DNA of 54,958 bases from Collinsella sp. (GTDB lineage: Bacteria > Actinomycetota > Coriobacteriia > Coriobacteriales > Coriobacteriaceae): NCBI GenBank assembly GCA_019414645.1, contig DXLP01000018.1, positions 1 through 54,958 on the forward strand. Reading direction: 5' to 3'. The first letter of the stretch is position 1; each line of letters starts with the position of its first letter. The notes under the pieces are model-generated. The model ran no database searches. It was not told the origin of the DNA and saw only the letters and a program-made list of their open reading frames with translations. Positions 33,937-41,885 of this stretch are shown here, piece after piece. The position numbers and the translations under genes were made by a program.

Positions 33937-35320
33937 AGAGCTCCGCGCTTTCGGCGCCGTTGATGGTTAGGTTTCGCTCGTAGAAAGCCGTGAGGGCGCG
34001 GATGGCGTACATCACGTCGCGCACGCCGCCGGTCTCGTAGCTCGAGTGCATGGCCAGCTGCGGCAGGCCCACGTCCACGGCATGCATGCTCGCCTGCATA
34101 TTGGACAGATTGCCGAGCGTGGATCCGCCGGCCATATCGCTCTTGTTGGCGAAGGCCTGCGTGGGCACGTCGGCGTCATCGCAAATAGCTTGGAACACCG
34201 CGCGGCTAAAGGCATCGGTACAATAGTGCTGGTTGGCTGCCTCCTTGATGACGATACCGCCGTTGAGCACCACCTGGCTGCGGGCGTCGCACTTCTCGGC
34301 GTGGTTGGGGTGCACGGCATGCGCGTTGTCGCAGCTCACGAGCATCGATGCGGCAAGGGCGCGATGATACGACTCGTCGTCAAAGCCCAGCGATCCGTTA
34401 ATGCGGCGCAGCGCGTCGGCCAAGAACGTCGACATGGCGCCCTGCTTGGTCTCGGAGCCAACCTCCTCATTATCAAAGCAGCAAAAGACCGAAACGTCGT
34501 GCGCGTTCTCGGCACCCAAAAATGCCTGCAGCGAGGTGTAGGCGCAGGCCAGGTCGTCAAGCTTGGGCGTCGAGATAAACTCGTCGGCCCAGCCCCAAAT
34601 GCGCGCATCCTGACGATTGACCAGGAACAGATCGCGGCCCAGGATCTGCTCGGGCTCAACGTCCAGTTCGTCGGCAACCAGGGCATCAAAATCGCCCTGC
34701 TTAAGCTCACCGGCGCTGATGAGCGGGCACAGGTCGACGGCGCGGTTGGGCGCAAAGCCCTCGTTAACGCCACGATTCATATGGATGGCAAGGCTCGGGA
34801 TAATCGCGACTTCGCGCTCGGTGGCAAGCAGGCGGCTTTCAATACGGTCGCCTTCGCGTACCAACACGCGGCCCGCGAGCGCCAGCGGGCGGTCGAACCA
34901 GGTGTAGTCGATCATGCCGCCGTAGGCCTCGGTGTTCAGGCGCAGCGTCTCGCCTGCGCCGTCGAGCTCGGGCACGGCCTTGACCTTAAACGTCGGCGAA
35001 TCGCTGTGCGACGCCGTGAGCTGAAAATGATAGTCGCCGGCAACGCCGTCCTCGCCCCACGTAGCAGCCAGGTCCTCGCCCACCTTAAAGGCAACAACGC
35101 TCGAGGTGTTGCGCTGCGTGTAATAACGCCCGCCTGGCTCGATGTCCCACGCCGCATTCTCGGGCAGGTAGGTAAAGCCCGCCTCGTCGAGCTCGGCCAT
35201 AATGGTCGCCGCCGTATGGAACATGCTGGGGCACGCCTCGATAAAGTCGATAAGGTCGTTGGCGGCCTCGATATCGTCGGCCGTCACGTGCGCGCGCTCG
35301 GGCGTTTCCTGATCCGTCAT
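33935..35320 (-). CDS. M18 family aminopeptidase
   Basis: A 461-residue zinc aminopeptidase of family M18, which removes acidic or other N-terminal residues from peptides. The metal ligands are recognisable: His in TASHSDSPTFKVK, the Glu pair in DNEEVGSETKQGA, Asp in SCDNAHAVHPNH and His in MHSSYETGG. An in-frame extension reaches 35431, but GGGGAG before ATG 35320 and the family-like N terminus (LIDFIEACPSMFH) support the shorter form. It is divergent from the amide hydrolase gene, with a 161-bp shared promoter region. Confidence 0.93.
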   Translation of the reverse strand: MTDQETPERAHVTADDIEAANDLIDFIEACPSMFHTAATIMAELDEAGFTYLPENAAWDIEPGGRYYTQRNTSSVVAFKVGEDLAATWGEDGVAGDYHFQLTASHSDSPTFKVKAVPELDGAGETLRLNTEAYGGMIDYTWFDRPLALAGRVLVREGDRIESRLLATEREVAIIPSLAIHMNRGVNEGFAPNRAVDLCPLISAGELKQGDFDALVADELDVEPEQILGRDLFLVNRQDARIWGWADEFISTPKLDDLACAYTSLQAFLGAENAHDVSVFCCFDNEEVGSETKQGAMSTFLADALRRINGSLGFDDESYHRALAASMLVSCDNAHAVHPNHAEKCDARSQVVLNGGIVIKEAANQHYCTDAFSRAVFQAICDDADVPTQAFANKSDMAGGSTLGNLSNMQASMHAVDVGLPQLAMHSSYETGGVRDVMYAIRALTAFYERNLTINGAESAEL

Positions 35321-35481
35321 GCTCTCCCCTTTCGCTGGGTTGATGGTCCCCTCCAGCATACCCCGCCACGCCAGCGCCGCACTCTTCATTCCATGTTTAA
35401 TCCCGCGCCGCTCACCAAGTTGAGCCATCATGCCCGCGCTCCTTTTGCGACAATTACGCTAACAGGACGAGAGGAGCCGTC

Positions 35482-36567
35482 ATGAAGCCACGTAACATTG
35501 CCATCGCCTGCGGTGTCGCGGGAGTCGCCGTCGGCCTTGCCGCTGCCACCGGTATCGTTTACCGCAAGCAAATCAAGTCCGCCGCGTCGCTCAAACGCTT
35601 GACCGGCTACGCGGATAGCTATGACCTGTACGCAATCGACATCGCCTACGACTACGATCTTGATCGCATCATCGCCGCTGGCGTGCGCGACGACCAGGCC
35701 TACATCGATGCCGTGGTGGCGCAGGTGCTGCCCGGTGTGCCGGTACATGTCCAGGCGCCCCAGTTTACCTGCAGCGCTTTTGTCGCCGTAGATGCCGAAG
35801 GCCGCGTGCGCACCGGTCGCAATTACGACTTTAAGGACGACACCTCGGCACTGCTGGTGCGCAATCACCCACGCGACGGCTATGCCTCCATCGGGTTTGC
35901 CGCCCTTAACAACCTGGGCGATAACACTCCGCTTGACTCCGTCGCCGGACGTGCCGCCGCACTCATGGGCCCGTTTGCCCAGCTCGACGGTGTTAACGAA
36001 TGCGGCGTGTCCATTGCCGTACTCACTCTGGATTCCAAGCCCTGTGACCAGGACGCGCAACGCCCCGTCATCAATACCTCACTCGCCATCCGTCTGGTGC
36101 TCGACCGTGCCGCCACCACGCAAGAAGCTGTCGACCTGCTTTCCGCCTACGACATGCACGCCATGGCAGGACGCGATTACCACTTCTTTATCAACGACGC
36201 CGCCGGTGACGCGCGCGTAGTAGAGTGGGATCCGCGCGATCCGGACCGTGCTTTCAAAGCGACCCCTGTTCGCCAGGTCACGAACTTCTACGCCTGCTAT
36301 GGCGACGAAGTGCTGCCCAACCAAAAGAATGGCGAGCTGGGCCATGGTAAAGAGCGCGCCGTCGCAATCGCCGATGTCCTTGACGCCCATGTCGGCGCCC
36401 AAGACGAGGCAGTCGCTTGGAAGGCCCTACGCGCTGCGGCGCAAAAGCCCAATCCGGAAGACATCACCAGCAACACGCAGTGGTCGGTCGTCTTTGACAA
36501 TACCGAGCCCGCTGCCGCCATCACGCTGCGCCGCCACTGGGGCAACGTCGATGCCTTCGCACTGTAA
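35482..36567 (+). CDS. Membrane-anchored linear amide C-N hydrolase (choloylglycine hydrolase family)
   Basis: A 361-residue Ntn-type hydrolase. Residues 6-26 form a hydrophobic anchor or signal, residues 27-94 look like a propeptide, and the likely nucleophile is the Cys in QFTCSAFVA, about residue 96, followed by GRNYDF. VNECGVSIAVLTL and the NTSLAIRLVLDRAATTQEAVDLL block are typical of the family. Bile salt hydrolases have the Cys directly after the initiator Met, so this protein is not a classical one. By analogy with acid ceramidase-like relatives, self-cleavage between Thr and Cys would be needed. The substrate is unknown. GAGAGGAG precedes the ATG. Confidence 0.8.
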   Translation: MKPRNIAIACGVAGVAVGLAAATGIVYRKQIKSAASLKRLTGYADSYDLYAIDIAYDYDLDRIIAAGVRDDQAYIDAVVAQVLPGVPVHVQAPQFTCSAFVAVDAEGRVRTGRNYDFKDDTSALLVRNHPRDGYASIGFAALNNLGDNTPLDSVAGRAAALMGPFAQLDGVNECGVSIAVLTLDSKPCDQDAQRPVINTSLAIRLVLDRAATTQEAVDLLSAYDMHAMAGRDYHFFINDAAGDARVVEWDPRDPDRAFKATPVRQVTNFYACYGDEVLPNQKNGELGHGKERAVAIADVLDAHVGAQDEAVAWKALRAAAQKPNPEDITSNTQWSVVFDNTEPAAAITLRRHWGNVDAFAL

Positions 36568-36635
36568 GGAGCCAGGCCCGTCGACCTTACGTTCCCTGAC
36601 GTTGCTTACATTTCCATACGCTTGAGCTAACACGT

Positions 36636-36668
36636 TTTACCCCCGTATCAACAGTGTGCGGGGGTAAA
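36636..36668. promoter_or_regulatory. Hairpin or operator upstream of pfk
   Basis: TTTACCCCCG (36636-36645) pairs with CGGGGGTAAA (36659-36668). It lies 38 bp before the pfk start and 68 bp after the previous stop. Lack of a T-run makes an operator as likely as a terminator. Confidence 0.4.
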
Positions 36669-36706
36669 CTTATGCGCATGTTATAACTTGCCCGGAAGGA
36701 TTCATC

Positions 36707-37786
36707 ATGCTCAGGATCGGTCTTCTTACCAGTGGCGGCGACTGCCAGGCGCTCAACGCCACCATGCGCGGCATCGTCAAAACGCTTATGACCAATAGCG
36801 AAGAACCTATCGAGATCTATGGTTTTGAGGACGGCTACCAGGGCCTTATCTACAGCAGGTTCCGCGTCATGTCGCCCGCCGATTTTAGCGGCATCCTCAC
36901 CCGCGGCGGCACCATCCTGGGCACGAGCCGCACGCCGTTCAAGCGTCTGGATATTCCCGAGGCCGATGGCGTCGAGAAGGTACCCGCAATGGTCCACACC
37001 TATCATAAGCTGCAGCTCGACTGCCTGTTTATGCTGGGCGGCAACGGCTCCACCAAGACCGCCAACCGCCTGCGCGAAGAGGGCCTCAACGTTATCGCCC
37101 TGCCCAAGACCATCGATAACGACACCTGGGGCACCGAGCTGACGTTTGGCTTTACGAGCGCCATCGACGTCGCCACCAAGTGCATCGACGACATCCACAC
37201 CACCGCTTCGAGCCATGGGCGCGTGTTCGTTATCGAGATCATGGGCCACAAGGTTGGCTGGATTCCACTGTACGCCGGCGTCGCGGGCGGCGCGGATGTC
37301 ATCCTGATTCCCGAGATCCCCTACGACATGGATAACGTCATCAAGACCATCGAGCATCGCATGGAAACCGGCAGCCGCTTTACCATCGTGGCCGTCGCCG
37401 AGGGCGCCATCTCCAAGGAGGACGCGGCGCTGTCCAAGAAGGAGTACAAGAAGAAGCTCGCCGAGCGTACGAGCCCCTCGATTGTCTACGACATCGCCAA
37501 GGAGATCGAAGCCAAGACTGGTCGCGAGACCCGTGTCGCCATCCCCGGCCACACGCAGCGCGGCGGCCAGCCCGACGCCCAGGACCGCATCTTTGCGACC
37601 CAGTGCGGCGTCGAGGCGGCACTCGGCTGCCTACGCGGCGAGTTTGGCTACATGATCGCCCTGCGTGACGGCAAGATGTGCCACATGCCGCTCGAGGAAG
37701 TCGCCGGCAAGCTCAAGTATGTCGACCCCCAGAGTGATCTGGTGCGCGAGGCCAAGGCGCTGGGCATCAGCTTCGGCGGCGAATAG
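36707..37786 (+). CDS. 6-phosphofructokinase, PfkA family (mixed-substrate group III type)
   Basis: Phosphorylates fructose-6-phosphate in glycolysis. The 359-residue protein has the N-terminal phosphate loop LLTSGGDCQALNATMRG, the catalytic TIDND (135-139), and MGHKVGWIP, EIPYD and GHTQRGGQPDAQD. At the donor-selecting sites it has Gly114 (in GGNGST, 111-116) and Lys134 (in LPKTIDND). PPi-dependent enzymes have Asp and Lys, and classical bacterial ATP enzymes have Gly and Gly. The Gly/Lys pair matches the actinobacterial ATP-PFK pattern. Asn113 replaces the usual acidic Mg-binding residue before that Gly. GGAAGG lies upstream of the ATG. A conserved hairpin element follows 25 bp after the stop. 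Confidence 0.92.
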   Translation: MLRIGLLTSGGDCQALNATMRGIVKTLMTNSEEPIEIYGFEDGYQGLIYSRFRVMSPADFSGILTRGGTILGTSRTPFKRLDIPEADGVEKVPAMVHTYHKLQLDCLFMLGGNGSTKTANRLREEGLNVIALPKTIDNDTWGTELTFGFTSAIDVATKCIDDIHTTASSHGRVFVIEIMGHKVGWIPLYAGVAGGADVILIPEIPYDMDNVIKTIEHRMETGSRFTIVAVAEGAISKEDAALSKKEYKKKLAERTSPSIVYDIAKEIEAKTGRETRVAIPGHTQRGGQPDAQDRIFATQCGVEAALGCLRGEFGYMIALRDGKMCHMPLEEVAGKLKYVDPQSDLVREAKALGISFGGE

Positions 37787-37810
37787 CCTCGGCCGAAACT
37801 GCTCTCATCG

Positions 37811-37929
37811 GAGACCCCAGGGCTTACCTCCCAAATCGTCCTCGGACATGTCAGGATCCCGCCGTGCGCTTCGCGCGGCGGGATCCTTCCGTCCTGCGGA
37901 AAGATTTGGGAGGTAAGCTCTGGGGCCTC
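37811..37929 (+). ncRNA. Two-stem 3' element, copy A (after pfk)
   Basis: Outer stem 37811-37837 with 37903-37929: 27 positions, one mismatch, one G-U. The 5' side of the internal loop is GTCCTCGGACATG (37838-37850) and the 3' side includes CGTCCTGCGGAAA (37890-37902). The inner stem starts GGATCCCGCC and is capped by GCGCTTCGCGC. Copies B (50479-50595) and C (45020-45147, opposite strand) keep the loop sequences and stem lengths while stem sequences differ. It starts 25 nt after the pfk stop, in the same orientation. There is no T-run, so it is not a standard terminator. Confidence 0.65.
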
Positions 37930-38229
37930 CTACGGTGACTGGGGAGGCCGAGACTATTCGTCTTCTTGCTGCGGGTGCCTGGGGTAGGATGCGGCGTGCA
38001 TTTTTGGGAGTATTCAGCAGCCGAGGGTGCCTGCATACTGGATTTTGGGCGAAAGGCAGGCACCATGGGCCGCATCCTGTAAAAAAACGAGCGGCTCTAG
38101 AGGCGTTGGGACTCAGAATCGGGGCTTTCAGCGCAGTTTTGCACCCCCGCCCCCGCGCCCGCGGACCCCGGGACGCTGAATACTCCGGAATTTGCACGGC
38201 GCCCCCTGGGGTACCTGTGGGCAAAAAGC
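37930..38229. other. Non-coding, repeat-rich stretch
   Basis: No gene is supported; the open frames here lack ribosome-binding sites and read through repeats. Three nested inverted pairs occur: GGAGTATTCAGC (38007-38018) with 38175-38186, GGATGCGGC (37987-37995) with 38069-38077, and GGTGCCTGC (38026-38034) with 38056-38064, followed by a run of seven A. Confidence 0.55.
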
Positions 38230-38267
38230 AACTGCCCCGTCAAAGTATGCATTTGGCGGGGCGGTTT
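38230..38267. terminator. Terminator of the ABC exporter operon
   Basis: AACTGCCCCGTCAAA (38230-38244) pairs with 38252-38267 with few mismatches; on the minus strand TTTTTG follows a few bases later. Confidence 0.6.
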
Positions 38268-38327
38268 ATGCAAAAATGCTGCTGCGGGCGCGTCGGCAGC
38301 TCGCTAGAACTTGAATCCCAGGACAGG

Positions 38328-41093
38328 TTACTCGGCGCTCTTGAGGGCGCCGACCATGTCGATCTTGTTGAGCGTTCGGTTGGTGGCGAGGTTGACGATA
38401 AACGTAAAGCCGAAGGAAAGCACTACGGCGAGCACGTAGCTTAGCGGCTCGACCTCAACGTCAAAGTACAGCGACGGCATCTGCAGGATGTACGTAAAGC
38501 TCTCGGCAAGCAGGCCACCCAGCGGCACGCCCAGTGCGGTGCCAATCGCCGTGAGGATCAACGTCTCCTTGTTGACGTAATGGTGTACCTCGCCACGGCG
38601 GAAGCCCAGCACCTTGATGGTCGCCAGCTCGCGCTCGCGCTCGGAGATATTCGTGTTGGACAACGTAAACACCACCACAAACGACAGGCACGCCGCCATA
38701 AAGGTCACGAGCACCACGACGGAATTGATGATAGTGAAGTTCGCCTCGTAGTTCTGCCAATGTTCGGCCGTGCTCGAGATGGTGAGCCAACCGTCACTCT
38801 TAAGATTCTTGCTAAACGCAATCTGGTCGGCCGACGAGCCCTTAAGCAGCACAAAGATGCCGTTAAGACGCGCGCTTCGGCCGAACGCGCGCTCATAGGT
38901 GCCCTGCGTCATATAGAGCGTGTTGCCCAAATAGTTGAGCGAGATGTCGCTGACTTTGACCTTGGCGACGTTGAGCGACGAATCCTGGACCTGCGCCGTG
39001 TCGCCCGGCTGAATCCCAAGAACCAGCTGTGAACTCTTGCTCAGATACACGTCTCCGTCACGCAAAGACAGTGGCTCTTTGGACTCATCCTCGAGACGCA
39101 CGTAGTCGTCCAGGTCGTTCGTGCGGTCATCGGGCACCACGATCAGCTGCACGGTCTCGCTCTTGCCGCCAAATGTAAAGGTGACGTTGTCGGTCATAAT
39201 CGGCAGCGTCGAAGTCACGGTCACGTCGGAATCCTTGGCTGCGCTTCGCTCATCCAATGCCGCGCACGTCTGCGAAAAATCGTCGGGATTGGCAACCGCC
39301 AGCAGGTCATAGCGCGTGATATGCCCGTACTGCTTGGGCGAAAGCGCCACCGACGTATCGCGGATGCCCATGCCGCAAATCACAAGCGCCGTACAGCCCG
39401 CGATGCCAAAGATGGTCATAAAGGCGCGCTTTTTGTAACGGAATAGGTTGCGTGCAGCGACCTTGTTCAAAAAGCCCATGCGGCGCCAGATAAAGCCGAT
39501 GCGCTCGAGCAAGATGCGCGAGCCAGCGCGCGGGGCCTTGGGACGCATAAGCGAGGCCGGGGTCTCGGCCATCTCATGGCGGCAGGCGATAATCGTGGCG
39601 CCCACCACGCCCACGGCAAACAGCGCCACCGAGACGATCGAGGACACGATGTCGTACGAAAGCAGCATCTGGGGCAGCGAGTACATGTCGTCGAACACCG
39701 TAAACAGGAACAGCGGCAGGCCCACAAATCCGATGATGTTGCCGAGCACGCCGCCGATCAGACAAGCCCACAGCGCATAGTCCACGTATTTGGACAGGAT
39801 GCGTCCGCGCGAATAGCCGAGCGCCTTATACAGGCCGATGAGCGTGCGCTCCTCCTCGACCATACGCGTGGCGGTGGTAAGGCTGATGAGCACGGCGACG
39901 ATAAAGAAGATGAACGGGAACACCGTGGCGATGGCTTCAATTGACGAGCTATCGCTCTCCACGCTCGAGTAGCTTGCGATATTGCCGCGGTCCTGGATGT
40001 ACCAGGTGCATTCGCCCAGGTCGGAAAGCTCGGCGCGGGCGTCGGCAAACTGTTGGTCGGCGGCGGCACGGCGCTGGTCCAGGTCGGCTTGCGCCTGCGC
40101 ACGCTCGTCGCTGCCCTCGGCCATGCGATTGATGTTGTCCTGCTCGATCCCAAAGAGCATGGCGGCCTGACGCTCGGCCGCATCCAAGCTTGTCGGCGTG
40201 TCGACCGTCAGCTCCTGAGCGCGCGCCTTCTCACGCTCCTCGCGGATCTTCTCTATATTGCCCTTGACCTCATTGATCTTTGCCGCGTAGGCATCCGAAT
40301 ATGAGTTGAGATCCTTGGCTCCCTCGACGACCACGTGGACCGCGGAGTAGGAAGAAGATGTCGCGGCGTCCTCGCTCACATAGAACTTATAGTCCGCCGC
40401 CGAGGCGGCACGGAAGGCGTTGACCGTCGAGTCGGAGCTCACATCAGTGGGATCGAGAACCTCGGCCGTGATGGTGTAATCGCCATCGGCAAACTGATCC
40501 TTGGCGCTTTGGTTCGACGAGTTCGCATCGTTGGCAGCAAAGCTCACCGTATCGCCGAGCTTTTTGCCCGAAGCCTTCAGGAACTTCGAAGTCACCGCGA
40601 CCTCATCGGCGCTCTCGGGCAAATCGCCGTTCACGAGCACTGGCTGATCGATATTCTCCTTGGAGAGACTTTGCACGACCACGCGCTCGCGCGTTGTGCC
40701 CACGGCGGTGTAGGCGGTCTCGGTGTAGATGCCCTCGGCCGTTTCGACGCCATCGACCTCTTGGATGGCGTCGAGATCATCGTCAGTCAGGCCATAGGTC
40801 GACTGCACGTTAATGTCATAGACATTTTGCTGGTCGAAGTAGGCGTCAACCGAATCGCACAGGTCCTCGCAACCCGCCTTAAGGCCGCACATCACGCTCA
40901 CGCCGAGCGCGGTGATCACGACGATAGACAAGAAGCGTTTGAGGCTGCCGCGAATCGTGCGGTAGACACCGCGGCGAAACACCGTCGGCACCATATCGTT
41001 TGAGCTTTGGGCAGTGCGGTAGGTCGTAAAATCCTGCTCGCGCTCCGTGTTCTGCGCGTCGCGGCGTTGGCTGTTTTGGCGGTCCTGATCCAT
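38328..41093 (-). CDS. ABC transporter permease, MacB/FtsX type
   Basis: A permease of about 921 residues with two FtsX-like domains. After a charged N terminus and one membrane segment (KRFLSIVVITALGVSVMCG) comes an extracellular region of about 330 residues with a coiled-coil stretch rich in Glu, Arg and Ala. Three membrane segments follow, then a second extracellular region and a final three-segment FtsX domain. Coupling-type motifs recur as LIGLYKALGYSRGRIL and LATIKVLGFRRGEVH. Such transporters export peptides, lipids or antibiotics, or act mechanically on envelope proteins. ATG at 41093 is five bases past the ATPase stop; GTG at 41105 is an alternative that overlaps it. Confidence 0.88.
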   Translation of the reverse strand: MDQDRQNSQRRDAQNTEREQDFTTYRTAQSSNDMVPTVFRRGVYRTIRGSLKRFLSIVVITALGVSVMCGLKAGCEDLCDSVDAYFDQQNVYDINVQSTYGLTDDDLDAIQEVDGVETAEGIYTETAYTAVGTTRERVVVQSLSKENIDQPVLVNGDLPESADEVAVTSKFLKASGKKLGDTVSFAANDANSSNQSAKDQFADGDYTITAEVLDPTDVSSDSTVNAFRAASAADYKFYVSEDAATSSSYSAVHVVVEGAKDLNSYSDAYAAKINEVKGNIEKIREEREKARAQELTVDTPTSLDAAERQAAMLFGIEQDNINRMAEGSDERAQAQADLDQRRAAADQQFADARAELSDLGECTWYIQDRGNIASYSSVESDSSSIEAIATVFPFIFFIVAVLISLTTATRMVEEERTLIGLYKALGYSRGRILSKYVDYALWACLIGGVLGNIIGFVGLPLFLFTVFDDMYSLPQMLLSYDIVSSIVSVALFAVGVVGATIIACRHEMAETPASLMRPKAPRAGSRILLERIGFIWRRMGFLNKVAARNLFRYKKRAFMTIFGIAGCTALVICGMGIRDTSVALSPKQYGHITRYDLLAVANPDDFSQTCAALDERSAAKDSDVTVTSTLPIMTDNVTFTFGGKSETVQLIVVPDDRTNDLDDYVRLEDESKEPLSLRDGDVYLSKSSQLVLGIQPGDTAQVQDSSLNVAKVKVSDISLNYLGNTLYMTQGTYERAFGRSARLNGIFVLLKGSSADQIAFSKNLKSDGWLTISSTAEHWQNYEANFTIINSVVVLVTFMAACLSFVVVFTLSNTNISERERELATIKVLGFRRGEVHHYVNKETLILTAIGTALGVPLGGLLAESFTYILQMPSLYFDVEVEPLSYVLAVVLSFGFTFIVNLATNRTLNKIDMVGALKSAE

Positions 41094-41098
41094 GGGCG

Positions 41099-41800
41099 CT
41101 ACCACTCGATCGTCTCGATAGGCACGGGATTTTGCTGGACCGTCTCGCTCTCCACGCGACCGTTCTTAAAGCGGATCAGGCGATCGGCCATGGGCGCCAG
41201 CGCGGAGTTGTGGGTGATGATGATGACCGTAATGCCCTGCTTGCGGCAAGTGTCCTGCAGCAGCTGCAAGATCTGCTTGCCGGTTTTATAGTCAAGTGCG
41301 CCCGTGGGCTCGTCGCACAAAAGCAGCTTGGGGTTCTTTGCCAGTGCGCGGGCAATGGACACGCGCTGCTGCTCGCCGCCCGAAAGCTGCGCGGGGAAGT
41401 TGGCGAGGCGCTCACCCAAGCCAACCTGGCAAAGCGTTTGCTCGGCATCGAGCGAATCAGGGCAGATTTGCGCCGCAAGCTCAACATTTTCGAGCGCCGT
41501 CAGGTTGGGGACCAGATTGTAGAACTGGAAGACAAAGCCGACGTCGGCGCGGCGGTATTCCACGAGCTGCGCCTCGTTAGCGGAGCTCACGTCGCGCCCG
41601 TCCACCGTCACAGTGCCGGAGGTTACCGTATCCATGCCACCCAGGATGTTGAGCGCCGTAGTCTTGCCGGCACCCGAGGCGCCCAGGATAATGGCGAGCT
41701 CGCCGCGCTCAACGGTAAAGCTCGCGCCGTCGAGCGCGTGAATGCGGGCATCGCCCTCGCCGTACGCCTTGATGACGTCTTTGAATTCGATATAAGCCAT
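41099..41800 (-). CDS. ABC transporter ATP-binding protein, MacB/LolD type
   Basis: A 233-residue ATPase for the FtsX-type permease encoded next. Walker A is [10 protein letters not shown]-loop VFQFYNLVP, signature LSGGEQQR, Walker [13 protein letters not shown] and switch His in [16 protein letters not shown] with FYNLVP is typical of the MacB/LolD/FtsE branch. The ribosome-binding site is weak. It is adjacent to a two-component system on the same strand, which probably controls it. Confidence 0.93.
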   Translation of the reverse strand: MAYIEFKDVIKAYGEGDARIHALDGASFTVERGELAIILGASGAGKTTALNILGGMDTVTSGTVTVDGRDVSSANEAQLVEYRRADVGFVFQFYNLVPNLTALENVELAAQICPDSLDAEQTLCQVGLGERLANFPAQLSGGEQQRVSIARALAKNPKLLLCDEPTGALDYKTGKQILQLLQDTCRKQGITVIIITHNSALAPMADRLIRFKNGRVESETVQQNPVPIETIEW

Positions 41801-41850
41801 CGATTAATTCCCATCTGGTCGGATAACTCCTTAGTATTACCCATTTCGCA

Positions 41851-41884
41851 CCGACCAAAAAGGGACAGGTTCATTTTGGCAGGT
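41851..41884 (-). repeat. Intergenic hairpin, AACCTG/CAGGTT type, at the histidine kinase stop
   Basis: CCGACCAAAA (41851-41860) pairs with TTTTGGCAGG (41874-41883) with two mismatches. It contains AGGGACAGGT and abuts the kinase stop codon. Relative to its gene, this copy is in the opposite orientation to the one at 33898. Confidence 0.6.
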
Positions 41885-41885
41885 T

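Noticed and set aside
35482..36567. A bile salt hydrolase.
   Set aside because: The family is right, but the nucleophile is not at position 2 and there is a membrane anchor, so the specific name is not supported.
37805..38444. Open frames on both strands in the region after pfk.
   Set aside because: They read through the two-stem element and other inverted repeats, lack ribosome-binding sites and show no family similarity.
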